From NCBI RefSeq assembly GCF_019795155.1, contig NZ_JAILYN010000003.1, positions 1-64,000 on the forward strand: DNA of 64,000 nucleotides. The letters are read 5' to 3'. Below the pieces are notes generated by a model, which was given only the letters and a program-made list of their open reading frames with translations, did no database searches and was not told the DNA's origin. Shown piece by piece: positions 8,618-17,493 of the stretch; positions within the stretch are counted from its first letter, which is position 1, and the number at the start of each line of letters is the position of its first letter. A program made the position numbers and the translations under genes. Source of the DNA: Marinobacterium arenosum. GTDB taxonomy: Bacteria; Pseudomonadota; Gammaproteobacteria; Pseudomonadales; Balneatricaceae.

Positions 8618-10915
8618 GTGGTGAACGATCTGAACAGAGTTAAACCGATCCGTACCGTGGCGGTTATCGGTGCCGGCGTGATGGGCGCCGGGATCGCCGT
8701 CCAGGCCGCCAACGGCGGAGCCGAGGTGCTGCTGCTGGATATCCCGCCGGCCGGTGTGGCGGCCGACGCCCCGGCTGAGCAGCGCAACGCGATCGCCAGC
8801 GGCGCGCTGGCGCGGATGCTGAAGGCCGGCCCATCCGGTGCGCTGATGGATGCATCCGTGGCCAAACGTATCCGGGTGGGCAATACCGAGGATGATCTGG
8901 CGCTGTTGCGAGAGGCGGACTGGATCGTCGAGGTGGTGGTGGAGCGGCTGGATGTCAAACAGGACCTTTACCGCCGGATCGCCGAGGTCCGGGCGCCCGA
9001 CGCCATTGTCTCCTCCAACACCTCCACCATCCCACTGGCGACGCTGGTGGAAGGGATACCACAGGGCCTGCGTGAGCATTTCGTGGTGACCCATTTCTTC
9101 AATCCGCCGCGTTACATGCGCCTGCTGGAACTGGTGACCTCCGCTGAAACCCGCCCGGAGGTGCCGGAGCGGGTGCAGGCGTTCATCGATCGCTGCATGG
9201 GCAAGACGGTGATCCGCTGTAACGACCGCCCCGGCTTCATCGCCAACCGGCTGGGCGTGTACTGGATGCAGGTGGCCTTGCAGGAAGCGATCGCGCAGGG
9301 GCTGAGCGTCGAGGACGCCGACGCGGTGATGCAGGTCTGCGGTTTCCCGAAAACCGGTATCTTCGGGCTCTGGGACCTGGTCGGTATCGACCTGATGCCG
9401 GAGGTGACCGCCAGCCTGAGCCGTCTGCTGCCTGCGGATGATCCGTTCCAGACCTATGCCGGGCCGGTCCCGGTGATTGAGCAGATGGTCAGGAACGGCT
9501 GGTACGGCCGTAAGGGACGGGTGCTGCAGGGGTTTTATCGGCAGCGGCTCGACAGTGACGGTCGCAAGCTGCGTGAAGTGCTGGATCTGAACAGGCTGGA
9601 GTACCGGGCGCCGCAACGCTCCACGCTGGCGTCGGCGCAGCTGAAACCGGGCCAGCTCGGTGAGCTGGTCGGCTGCGACGATGCCGGCGGCCGTTACGCC
9701 TGGCGGGTGTTGGCCAGGGTGCTGGATTACGCCAGCCGTCTGGTGCCCGATGTAGCGGCCGAGATCGACTCGGTGGATGCCGCCATGCGGCTCGGCTACA
9801 ACTGGCGCTGGGGGCCGTTCGAACTGATGGACCGGATCGGTGTCGCGGCTTTCACCGACCGATTGAGCGCCGAGGGGGCTGAGCATAGCGAGTTCCTGCA
9901 ACAGGCGGCAGGGCAGCCCTGCTACCAAGATAACCAGCAGCTGGATCACCTGGGCCGCTACCAGCGCAGAACAACGGTTGATGGCGTCATCGACTGGCAG
10001 CAGGTTGTGCAACGGCCAGCGGTCCGCAGCTTCAGCCGCAGCGTGCTGCGCGAGCTGGACCGGGACACTTGGTGCCTGGAGTTCAACAGCAAGGTCAATG
10101 CCTTGAGCAATCAGCTGCTGGACGAGATCGAAAGCGCGCTGGCAGAAGCGATTGCCGCCGACAAGGCGTTGATCCTCTACAGCGATAGCGGCATTTTCGC
10201 GGCCGGTGCCGACCTGAAAGAGTTCCTGGCGATGACTGCCGAGGACGGGGCGATCGACCGTTACATCTGCCGCGGCCAAGCGCTGTTTGCCAGCATCCGC
10301 AAGGCGCCGGTGCCGGTGGTTGCCGCCGTCGCCGGCAAGGCGCTGGGCGGCGGGCTGGAATTGATCTTCCACTGCCACCGCATTCAGGCGCATGCCGAAG
10401 CCTATCTCGGCCTGGTCGAAACCAGCGTCGGCATCGTGCCGGGCTGGGGCGGCTGCCGGGAGCTGCTGGCCCGCTGCAGCGAGCGGCTCGGCCCTGAACA
10501 GGTTGTCGAGCAGGCATTTACCCTGCTCGCCGGCGCCCGGGTCAGCGGCTCGGCGCTGGAGGCCCGACAGCTTGGCATCTTGCGTGAGCTGGATGGCATC
10601 AGCATGAATCGCGACCGGCTGTTGTCCGATGCGGTCGAGCAGGCCCGGCGGCTGCGCGATACGGCAGAGCGGACTGACATCGACAGCCCGCCGGCGCTGC
10701 GGGCTGCGACGCCGGCAATCACCGCTGAGGTGGGCAGCTACCAACAGCAGCTGGAGCAACGCCTGCTGAAACTGCTGAACCAGGCGGCACAGCCGGGCTG
10801 GTTCGATCGCTTCGGCGATCTTGAACGTCAATGCAATCTGGAATTGCTACAGAATCCGGCGTCGCTGCACCGTATGCAGGCGCTGCTGGAAACCGGCAGG
10901 CCGCTACGCAACTGA
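8618..10915 (+). CDS. 3-hydroxyacyl-CoA dehydrogenase / enoyl-CoA hydratase fusion, FadN order
   Basis: 765 residues starting with GTG at 8618 (an in-frame GTG follows at 8621), immediately after the thiolase stop. The N-terminus has the NAD-binding motif VAVIGAGVMGAGIA (Gly18, Gly20, Gly23), then FVVTHFFNPPRYM and the dehydrogenase C-terminal domains up to about residue 420. The C-terminus from about residue 480 is a crotonase-fold hydratase with IFAAGADLKEF (oxyanion region near 527) and GLVETSVGIVPGWGG. Dehydrogenase-first is the reverse of E. coli FadB/FadJ and matches Bacillus FadN-type proteins. It performs the hydration and second oxidation steps of beta-oxidation and probably forms a complex with the thiolase. 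Confidence 0.92.
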   Translation: MVNDLNRVKPIRTVAVIGAGVMGAGIAVQAANGGAEVLLLDIPPAGVAADAPAEQRNAIASGALARMLKAGPSGALMDASVAKRIRVGNTEDDLALLREADWIVEVVVERLDVKQDLYRRIAEVRAPDAIVSSNTSTIPLATLVEGIPQGLREHFVVTHFFNPPRYMRLLELVTSAETRPEVPERVQAFIDRCMGKTVIRCNDRPGFIANRLGVYWMQVALQEAIAQGLSVEDADAVMQVCGFPKTGIFGLWDLVGIDLMPEVTASLSRLLPADDPFQTYAGPVPVIEQMVRNGWYGRKGRVLQGFYRQRLDSDGRKLREVLDLNRLEYRAPQRSTLASAQLKPGQLGELVGCDDAGGRYAWRVLARVLDYASRLVPDVAAEIDSVDAAMRLGYNWRWGPFELMDRIGVAAFTDRLSAEGAEHSEFLQQAAGQPCYQDNQQLDHLGRYQRRTTVDGVIDWQQVVQRPAVRSFSRSVLRELDRDTWCLEFNSKVNALSNQLLDEIESALAEAIAADKALILYSDSGIFAAGADLKEFLAMTAEDGAIDRYICRGQALFASIRKAPVPVVAAVAGKALGGGLELIFHCHRIQAHAEAYLGLVETSVGIVPGWGGCRELLARCSERLGPEQVVEQAFTLLAGARVSGSALEARQLGILRELDGISMNRDRLLSDAVEQARRLRDTAERTDIDSPPALRAATPAITAEVGSYQQQLEQRLLKLLNQAAQPGWFDRFGDLERQCNLELLQNPASLHRMQALLETGRPLRN

Positions 10916-10959
10916 ACCGATCCGAATACCGGCAAAACAATAATAATTCGAGGTGTGTT

Positions 10960-12537
10960 ATGAATCTGGCAACTGAAACCCAAACGCTGATCGATCAGGC
11001 CACCCGCAATACCATCGGTGATGCCCTGAATCGCATCGCCATGCAGCGCCCGCAGCAGACGGCGCTTGAGTACAACAGCCGTGTCTGGAGTTACCAGGCG
11101 CTGAACCAGGCGGTCAACCGGGTGGCCAACCAGCTGCTGGCGCAGGGGTTGCAGAAAGGCGACCGGGTGGCGGCCTACGGCAAGAACTCCGATGCCTACC
11201 TGCTGCTGTGGCTGGCCTGTGCCCGGGCCGGTCTGATCCATGTGCCGGTCAACTTCTCGCTGACCGAACGCGAACTGGTCTACGTGCTGAGCCAGTCCGG
11301 CGCCCGCGCGCTGTTCGCCGATGACAGCCTGAAAACCCACGTGGATGAGGTCTGTGATCAATTGCAGGTCGGTATCCATGGCCGTCTGCACAGCGAATTC
11401 GCCGCCGATGACCGGATCGATATCCTGGCGGTGGCAACCGGGCCCGGCAGCGATCAGCCGCCGGCGGTGGCGTTGTCCGAGACTGACACCGTGCAGATTC
11501 TGTATACCTCCGGCACCACCTCTGATCCGAAGGGCGCGATGCACACTCACCGCTCGCTGATGGCGGAGTACAGCAGCTGCCTGCTGCACCTGGACATCAA
11601 GGCATCGGACCGCTGCCTGGCGGCGCTGCCGCTGTACCACTCGGCACAGATGCATGTGTTCACCATGCCCTCGCTGCTGGCCGGCGCCTACAGCTGCCTG
11701 CTGGATACGCCGACGCCGGAGGTGATCCTGCAGCTGCTGAAGGCGAAACAGCTGAACAGCTTCTTTGCGCCGCCCACGGTCTGGATCACGCTGCTGCACC
11801 ATCCGCAGTTTGTCGAAGCCGAGCTGCAGCATCTGCAGAAGCTCTACTACGGCGCGTCGATCATGCCCGAACCGATCGTCAGGGAGCTGGGTGAGCGGCT
11901 GCCGCAGTCCGGCCTCTACAACTGCTACGGCCAGAGCGAGATCGCACCGTTGGCGACGGTACTGTCGCCCGAGGAGCATCGGCAGCGGCCGGCGTCCTGT
12001 GGTCGTCCGGTGATCAACGTGGAGACCCGGATCATCAATCCGGCGACCGGCGAGGATTGTGCGCCGGGCGAGCAGGGCGAACTGGTTCACCGGTCGCCGC
12101 AGTTGATGGTTGGCTACTGGAATAAGCCGCAGGAAACCGAGGAAGCCTTTGCCGGCGGCTGGTTCCACTCCGGCGACCTGGGCTACCGCGACGAGCAGGG
12201 CTATATCTGGATCGTCGACCGCATCAAGGACATCGTTAATACCGGTGGCGTGCTGGTGGCCAGCCGCGATGTCGAGGAGGCGCTCTACACCCATCCGGAT
12301 GTGGACGAGGTAGCGGTTATCGGGGTGCCGGATGAGAAATGGATCGAGGCGATCGCCGCGGTGGTGGTGCTGCGCCCGGAAGCCGACCCGGATGCGGATA
12401 GCCTGATCCAGCATGCCAAAGCCCATCTGGCGCCCTTCAAGGTGCCGAAGCAAGTGCATTTTGTGCAACAGCTGCCGAAGAACACCTCCGGCAAGCTGTT
12501 GAAACGCACGCTGCGGCAGCAGTTCTCCGCGCTCTGA
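10960..12537 (+). CDS. Acyl-CoA synthetase (AMP-binding, ANL superfamily)
   Basis: 525 residues from the ATG at 10960 (MNLATETQTLIDQ), with GAGGTG upstream; the open frame extends further back into the previous gene but without a good start. The P-loop signature is ILYTSGTTSDPKGAM, followed by YNCYGQSE (A5), GWFHSGDLGY (A7), IKDIVNTGG (A8) and the C-terminal catalytic lysine in NTSGKLLKR (A10). It activates a carboxylic acid to its acyl-adenylate and then the CoA thioester, providing the entry step for the enzymes encoded upstream. The specific acid is unknown. Confidence 0.92.
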   Translation: MNLATETQTLIDQATRNTIGDALNRIAMQRPQQTALEYNSRVWSYQALNQAVNRVANQLLAQGLQKGDRVAAYGKNSDAYLLLWLACARAGLIHVPVNFSLTERELVYVLSQSGARALFADDSLKTHVDEVCDQLQVGIHGRLHSEFAADDRIDILAVATGPGSDQPPAVALSETDTVQILYTSGTTSDPKGAMHTHRSLMAEYSSCLLHLDIKASDRCLAALPLYHSAQMHVFTMPSLLAGAYSCLLDTPTPEVILQLLKAKQLNSFFAPPTVWITLLHHPQFVEAELQHLQKLYYGASIMPEPIVRELGERLPQSGLYNCYGQSEIAPLATVLSPEEHRQRPASCGRPVINVETRIINPATGEDCAPGEQGELVHRSPQLMVGYWNKPQETEEAFAGGWFHSGDLGYRDEQGYIWIVDRIKDIVNTGGVLVASRDVEEALYTHPDVDEVAVIGVPDEKWIEAIAAVVVLRPEADPDADSLIQHAKAHLAPFKVPKQVHFVQQLPKNTSGKLLKRTLRQQFSAL

Positions 12538-12610
12538 GCCGACACCTGCAGACAATCTCCGCCGGGGCCGGTTTGCGGCTCCGGTGGACTTTCTCAAAGG
12601 ACCACAAGCT

Positions 12611-13339
12611 ATGCGAGCCGATTCTCACGTGATCCGGGAGGTGGACGGTTCTGTGCTGGTTATCAGAATCGCCAACCCGTCCCGAAAGAACGCCCTGAAT
12701 ATCGAGGCATACCGGTGTTTATCGGCGTGTATCGACTATGCCGAAGGCAACGAAAACATTACGTCTGTGTTGATAACCGGCGGTGATCAGTATTTTTGCA
12801 GCGGCCATGACCTCGAGGATTTCTCGTTAAATCCCATCGAAGACGACCACCACCCCGTTTTCCAGTTCATGCTTAGGCTAAGCCGGTTCAGCAAGCCGGT
12901 CATAGCGGCGGTGGAAGGCTTTGCCGTCGGGATTGGTGCGACCCTGCTGCTGCATTGCGACCTGGTGTATGCCGGTGAAAGCAGCTTCTTTCAGATGCCG
13001 TTTACCAGGTTGGGCCTGTGCCCCGAATTTGCCGCCACCTTCGTCATTCCCCAATGTGCCGGCCATCGCTTTGCCGCCGAGATGCTGATGCTGGGCAAAC
13101 GATGCAGCGCGGACCGTTTCAGAGAGGCCGGTTTTATCAACCAGCTGACGGCGGATGGCAAAGCGTTCGACAGTGCAATGGCCGCAGCCCTGGAGATTGC
13201 GCAGATGAATCCGCAGCCGGTAACCGCTACCAAAAGCCTGCTGAAGAAAAGGTTCAGCGAGGCAGCGCACGACAGCATGCGGGATGAACTCGATTGCCTG
13301 GTTGGCCTGTTAAAGGCAAGGAATGAACAGCTTGGGTAA
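12611..13339 (+). CDS. Enoyl-CoA hydratase/isomerase family protein
   Basis: 242 residues from the ATG at 12611, with AAAGGA 11 bases upstream. It has the crotonase fold: NPSRKNALNIEAY near the start, oxyanion-hole segments YFCSGHDLEDF (about 65-75) and EGFAVGIGATLLLHCDL. At the usual catalytic region it reads FTRLGLCPEFAATF, lacking the canonical glutamate of classical hydratases at the first position but keeping one next to Pro. It may be an isomerase or an auxiliary hydratase for unusual double bonds. Last gene of the beta-oxidation set, 73 bp after the ligase. The enoyl-CoA hydratase fused in the 8618 gene makes this one a second crotonase. Confidence 0.88.
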   Translation: MRADSHVIREVDGSVLVIRIANPSRKNALNIEAYRCLSACIDYAEGNENITSVLITGGDQYFCSGHDLEDFSLNPIEDDHHPVFQFMLRLSRFSKPVIAAVEGFAVGIGATLLLHCDLVYAGESSFFQMPFTRLGLCPEFAATFVIPQCAGHRFAAEMLMLGKRCSADRFREAGFINQLTADGKAFDSAMAAALEIAQMNPQPVTATKSLLKKRFSEAAHDSMRDELDCLVGLLKARNEQLG

Positions 13340-13468
13340 ATAAGGTTCTTTGCGGTCGGCAGGATCGCCAACTGAAAACAGCAGTGGCCTATGGTTGTAA
13401 TACCGTTCATTTAAGGCAATGTGCTTTTGCGATTTGGGCAAAGTCTCTATCGGGAATTGCGTAGTTTT

Positions 13469-13658
13469 GTAGGGCGTACTTCAGTGCGCCAGCGCCGCAG
13501 GCGGTTATGAAGCCCTACGGGCTCCTGGTCGGCTGAAGCCAACCCTACATGATTGGCCCTCATAGTAGGGCGTCACCCGGGGCGCCACCGCCGCAGGCGG
13601 TTGTGAAGCCCTGCGGGCTCCTGGTCGACTAAACCTGCCCGGCCGGAGTCAACCCTAC
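13469..13658. repeat. Two tandem REP-like repeats
   Basis: Two related units, 13469-13548 and 13565-13658, each begin GTAGGGCGT and end AACCCTAC. They share GCCGCAGGCGGTT, TGAAGCCCT and GGGCTCCTGGTCG. The second unit carries a longer insert before its end. Each unit can pair its GTAGGG start with its CCCTAC end and has an internal GCCGCAGGCGG hairpin. They lie between the convergent ends of the hydratase and rhlE genes, the usual location for REP-type elements, and may act as a bidirectional transcription or mRNA-stability barrier. Confidence 0.65.
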
Positions 13659-13660
13659 AG

Positions 13661-13692
13661 CCTTGTAGGGTGGGCACGTTTTTTGTGCCCAC
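13661..13692. repeat. Stem-loop with CCTTGTAGGGTGGGCACG motif
   Basis: A perfect 8-bp stem, GTGGGCAC (13670-13677) with GTGCCCAC (13685-13692), encloses a T-rich loop. The left arm, CCTTGTAGGGTGGGCACG, reappears in degenerate form on the opposite strand at 16256-16271 and 34951-34968, so this is one of a dispersed family. It sits 28 bp beyond the rhlE stop codon and may also help end transcription there. Confidence 0.55.
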
Positions 13693-13720
13693 GCGGCAAC
13701 TAAGTGAAAACAGCAGTGGC

Positions 13721-15001
13721 TTATGGCTGAGTCTTTTTCCATATCTGCTGGTTTGCTTCCAGCTGCTGCTGTTTCGCCGCCGCTTCCCGTGCTTTGTCCT
13801 TTTTGCTTTTGCGTTTTCCCTTGACCGGCCCTTTCGGGGCATCAAGCTCGGCCGGTGGCGTTTCGGAACGTTCGAAGCCAGGTATCTGTTCGCGGGCGAT
13901 CTCCTGTTCGGTGCGTTTTTCGATCAGCTTGAAGTGGTTGTCATCTTCGTGGCCGATGAACGACAGCGCCTGTCCCTGTTCGCCGGCACGGGCGGTGCGG
14001 CCGATGCGGTGAACGTAGTCGGCCGGTGAGCGGGGCAGGTCGTAATTGACCACGCAGGGCAGTTGGGCGATGTCGATGCCGCGGGCGATCAGATCGGTCA
14101 CCACCAGTACCTGCACCTTCTTGGCCTTGAAGTCGGCCAGGGCGCGATTGCGAGCGCTCTGGTTCATGTCACCGTGCAGTGCCTGCGCATTGATCCCTCT
14201 CTTGGCCAGCTTCATGGCGACGTTGTTGGCACCACGTTTGCTCGCCACGAACACCAGTACCCGTTGCCAACCCTGTTGTTTGACCAGATCGCTCAGCAGG
14301 GCGGTACGGTTGTGTCGGTCGACCTCGATTGCCCGCTGCTGAACCCGGTCGGCGACCTTGTACTCGCTTTCCACGGCTATCTGGCCGGGGTTGTCGAGTA
14401 GTTGCTTGGTGAGCGCCTTCACCTCGTCGGGGAAGGTGGCGGAAAACAGCAGGTTCTGGCGTTTTTTCGGCAGACGCCGCAAAACGCCGTTCAGCTCGTC
14501 GGCAAAGCCAAGGTCCAGCATCCGGTCCGCTTCATCCAGCACCAGGGTTTCGACCGACGACAGTTTAACGGCGTTCTGATCAAGCAGGTCCAGCAGGCGA
14601 CCCGGTGTGGCGATCACGATGTCGCTACCGCCACGCAGCGCCATCATCTGCGGGTTGATCTTCACGCCGCCATATACCGCCGTGATCTTCAGCGACAGGG
14701 GCAGGTGGCGGGCATAGGTTTGCACCGCGGTTGCCACCTGGGCGGCCAGCTCCCGGGTCGGTACCAGAATCAATGCCCGCACGGCGCGATAGCCGGCTAT
14801 TGGCTGCTCATTCAGCTTCTGCAGAATCGGCAGGGAAAACGCCGCTGTTTTTCCGGAACCGGTCTGGGCGGCGGCCAGCAGGTCGCGCCCCTCCAGTACC
14901 AGCGGGATCGCCTGCTGCTGAATCGGTGTCGGTCGTTTATAGCCTTGCTCCTCAAGGGTACGCAGTAAAAAATCGGATAAACCCAATGAGGTAAATGACA
15001 T
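13721..15001 (-). CDS. rhlE: DEAD-box ATP-dependent RNA helicase, RhlE type
   Basis: 426 residues from the ATG at 15001 (MSFTSLGLSDFLLRTL, the typical RhlE beginning). All DEAD motifs are present: the Q motif GYKRPTPIQQQAI, AAQTGSGKT, PTRELAAQ, VLDEADRMLDLGF, SATF, and HRIGRTARAGEQG. A lysine-rich tail (GPVKGKRKSKKDKAREAA) follows the helicase core, as is common for RNA-binding extensions. It unwinds short RNA duplexes and works in ribosome assembly or RNA decay. It is transcribed divergently from the LysR gene and is probably a housekeeping gene unrelated to its neighbours. SrmB- or DbpA-type identity is less likely given the N-terminus. Confidence 0.9.
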   Translation of the reverse strand: MSFTSLGLSDFLLRTLEEQGYKRPTPIQQQAIPLVLEGRDLLAAAQTGSGKTAAFSLPILQKLNEQPIAGYRAVRALILVPTRELAAQVATAVQTYARHLPLSLKITAVYGGVKINPQMMALRGGSDIVIATPGRLLDLLDQNAVKLSSVETLVLDEADRMLDLGFADELNGVLRRLPKKRQNLLFSATFPDEVKALTKQLLDNPGQIAVESEYKVADRVQQRAIEVDRHNRTALLSDLVKQQGWQRVLVFVASKRGANNVAMKLAKRGINAQALHGDMNQSARNRALADFKAKKVQVLVVTDLIARGIDIAQLPCVVNYDLPRSPADYVHRIGRTARAGEQGQALSFIGHEDDNHFKLIEKRTEQEIAREQIPGFERSETPPAELDAPKGPVKGKRKSKKDKAREAAAKQQQLEANQQIWKKTQP

Positions 15002-15231
15002 AGACGATCTCTGTTGGCTGGCGGCTGATGGGGGAAGAAACGATGGCCGTGTTCGGAGCGCCATTATATGGCAAAGCGGCAGCAAGGGTCAGGCTCTGGC
15101 TTCCAATAATAAATCCGAGGGGGCATGCGCGTCTGGTTGAAGTGAATGGTTGCTGTCGGGGCTGATACCTTGCGCGCCGGTAGCGTTTTCGCGACTATTG
15201 CCGCTCTGTCCGTCGCGAATCTCCTTGCACC

Positions 15232-16161
15232 ATGTTGAAATTCCAGCAGCTCAGCGCCTTCAAGGCCGTCTATGAATTGGGCACGATGACCGCCGCGTCC
15301 AAGCATATCCATGTGACCCAGCCGGCGATCAGCCGGTTGATCGCCAGTCTTGAGCATCAGCTCGGTTTTCAGCTGTTCCAGCGTATCAAGGGGCGGCTAG
15401 TGCCCACCGACCAGGGCAAGGCGTTCTATGTCGAGGTCGCCAAGGCGTTTTCCGCACTGGAAACGCTGGAGGACAGTGCCCGGGATATCCGTTCCCACCA
15501 TCATGGCAGCCTGCATATCACCGCCTTTCCGATGCTCTCCAACAGTTTCCTGCCGGGGGTGTTGGGCCAGTTCCTCAGCAGTGCGCCCAGCCTGAAGGCG
15601 TCGCTGACCAGCTACCGTTCCGAAGAGGTGCTGCGGCGCACGGAGATCCAGTCCTGCGATGTCGGTTTCGCGCTGATCGATTCGTTCACCGCCAGCGCCA
15701 GTATCATCCAACAGGCGGTCGAGGGCGATTGCGTTTGCATCCTGCCGCAGAACAGTCCGCTGGCCGATAAGGCAGAGCTGGTGCCGGAGGATCTGGCCGA
15801 TATCCCGTTCATTCGCTATGAGAGCGAGGACTCCACCCAGCAGGAGCTGGATCAGCTGTTACGCCAGCAAGGCGTGCGCAGTAACGATATTCTGGAGGTG
15901 TCCTTCGCCAATGTGGCGGCGATGCTGGTCGGCCAGGGGATCGGGGTTGCGATGGTCGATCCCTTTACCGCACTGCATGCGCAGAGAACCGGTCAGCCGA
16001 TTCTGATCAAGCCGTTCAAGCCGCGCGTGTCATTCCAGTTCCATATCCTCTATCCCGCACTGCGGCCGGTCTCGGGCATCACCAAGGCGTTCGTTCAGTA
16101 CTTCTTCTCCCAGGCCGAGGCGGCGGGCATTCAGCTGAGATCGGAACCACCGCGTCCCTGA
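15232..16161 (+). CDS. LysR-family regulator of the opine/amino-acid cluster
   Basis: 309 residues. The winged helix-turn-helix is at residues 1-60 (LSAFKAVYELGTMTAASKHI, then VTQPAISRLIASLE). The remaining region is the substrate-binding effector domain, with FANVAAMLVGQGIGVAMVDPF. The sequence style is that of regulators of octopine, nopaline and lysine transport and catabolism (OccR/NocR-like); this is recall, not a search. It lies directly upstream of, and codirectional with, an ABC importer and a three-subunit oxidase, which it most likely activates in response to the imported amine. The start is the ATG at 15232, with weak CTCCTTG spacing upstream. Confidence 0.88.
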   Translation: MLKFQQLSAFKAVYELGTMTAASKHIHVTQPAISRLIASLEHQLGFQLFQRIKGRLVPTDQGKAFYVEVAKAFSALETLEDSARDIRSHHHGSLHITAFPMLSNSFLPGVLGQFLSSAPSLKASLTSYRSEEVLRRTEIQSCDVGFALIDSFTASASIIQQAVEGDCVCILPQNSPLADKAELVPEDLADIPFIRYESEDSTQQELDQLLRQQGVRSNDILEVSFANVAAMLVGQGIGVAMVDPFTALHAQRTGQPILIKPFKPRVSFQFHILYPALRPVSGITKAFVQYFFSQAEAAGIQLRSEPPRP

Positions 16162-16558
16162 GATGCGTTGCCGGATCGGAATTTTTTAGTTCTTGGCGGG
16201 CTGGCGGGAAACCATCGACCTCGGCTGAACAAGCGCCGTGTAAGCACAAATAAACTGCCCGCCCTACAAGGTTTTTCCATGGCCGGATCTATGGCGGGAT
16301 CTGTGGCACACGATCAATATCCTATTCCCCTGCCGCATAGCTGTTTGCTTTGCCGCCGTGGCCGAATTCGTCAGCAGTTTTAACGGTCTACCCCTATTGA
16401 TTGCTAAGGCTATGTTTTTGAGCGCTGGTTCTTCGCAGCGCTGGTTGCCTAAAGAACGGATATAAGGTTTAGGCATAGGGTGTGGTGGCATTGGCATTGG
16501 TGGGGGCTCGGTCGGCTTTGTAAAGTGGACCCCGGCTAACCGCTACCAGGACTCTTCA
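16162..16558. other. Non-coding leader upstream of the ABC importer
   Basis: About 400 bases with no supported gene. It holds a degenerate copy of the dispersed CCTTGTAGGG-type motif on the minus strand (16256-16271), and near-repeats ATGGCCGGATCT and ATGGCGGGATCT around 16278-16302. The regulator binding site for the downstream operon should lie here, but I could not pick out a convincing LysR box. Confidence 0.4.
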
Positions 16559-17371
16559 ATGACAAATATAAACATAAACTCAGAGCTCCAGATGCCAGCA
16601 TCAGATTCACAGGAAGCGATCAAAGTTACCGATCTGCACAAGCGCTTCGGCGACCACGAAGTGTTGAAAGGGGTGTCGCTGACTGCCCATAAGGGCGATG
16701 TGATCTCGCTGATCGGCTCCTCCGGTTCCGGCAAGAGCACCTTCCTGCGCTGCATCAATCTGCTCGAGATGCCCAACGGGGGCGATATCCGGGTGGCGGG
16801 AGAGCAGATTCGCCTGAAGCCGGACGGCAAGGGGCTGCTCCATCCGGAGCAGCAGAAGCAGGTACAGCGGATTCGCTCGAAACTGGCGATGGTGTTCCAG
16901 GGTTTCAATCTCTGGTCACACATGACCATCCTCGAAAACGTCATCGAAGCGCCGGTGCAGGTACTGGGCGTCCCCCGTAAAGAGGCGATCGAGCAGGCCG
17001 AGGCACTGCTGCACAAGGTGGGTATCTACCCGCGCAAGGACGCCTATCCCGGTCATCTGTCCGGCGGCCAGCAGCAGCGCGCGGCGATCGCCCGCGCACT
17101 GGCGGTAAATCCGCAGGTGATGCTGTTTGACGAACCCACCTCCGCGCTGGACCCGGAACTGGTCGGCGAGGTGCTGCAGGTGATGCGCGAGCTGGCCGCC
17201 GAGGGCCGCACCATGATCGTGGTAACCCATGAGATGGCCTTTGCCCGTGATGTCTCCTCCCAGGTGCTGTTTCTCCACCAGGGCCGCATCGAAGAGCAGG
17301 GCGCGCCTGATCAACTGTTCAACGCGCCCCGTTCGGAGCGTCTGCAACAGTTCCTTGCCAGCAGTTATTGA
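16559..17371 (+). CDS. Polar amino-acid/opine ABC transporter ATP-binding protein
   Basis: 270 residues. Walker A is GSSGSGKST (about 60-68), the signature LSGGQQQR, Walker B MLFDEPTSALDPE, and the switch histidine VTHEM. FQGFNLWSHMTILENVIEAP is typical of the HisP/OccP/ArtP/AotP subfamily that energises uptake of basic amino acids and opines. The ATG at 16559 has AGGA nine bases upstream; a second ATG at 16592 is an alternative. It is first in the order ATPase, binding protein, permease, permease, the same order as the aot genes at 48.4 kb, so the two systems look like paralogues. Confidence 0.92.
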   Translation: MTNININSELQMPASDSQEAIKVTDLHKRFGDHEVLKGVSLTAHKGDVISLIGSSGSGKSTFLRCINLLEMPNGGDIRVAGEQIRLKPDGKGLLHPEQQKQVQRIRSKLAMVFQGFNLWSHMTILENVIEAPVQVLGVPRKEAIEQAEALLHKVGIYPRKDAYPGHLSGGQQQRAAIARALAVNPQVMLFDEPTSALDPELVGEVLQVMRELAAEGRTMIVVTHEMAFARDVSSQVLFLHQGRIEEQGAPDQLFNAPRSERLQQFLASSY

Positions 17372-17427
17372 GCCGCCCGCCGGCGACTCTGGCGACAGAT
17401 TTTCCCGCTGGTTTTGCCAGTGAACTT

Positions 17428-17462
17428 CCCGGTTAATTTTCCCGGTTAATTTTCCCGGTTAG
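17428..17462. repeat. Short tandem repeat, 13-bp unit
   Basis: The unit CCCGGTTAATTTT occurs twice in full (17428-17440, 17441-17453), followed by a third partial copy CCCGGTTAG. It lies in the untranslated leader of the binding-protein gene, 32 bp before its start. It may be a site of length variation by slippage. Confidence 0.8.
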
Positions 17463-17493
17463 AGACGCAAAAAAATAATAAAGGAGATCGAAG

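Noticed and set aside
6647-10831. Very long open frame on the minus strand opposite the beta-oxidation genes (about 1390 codons)
   Set aside because: It is the antisense of dehydrogenase, thiolase and fusion genes with clear motifs, and has a low-complexity His/Gln/Arg-rich composition typical of high-GC shadow frames.
13573-13845. Open frame covering the REP-like repeats
   Set aside because: It is made of repeat DNA and the antisense or edge of the rhlE tail.
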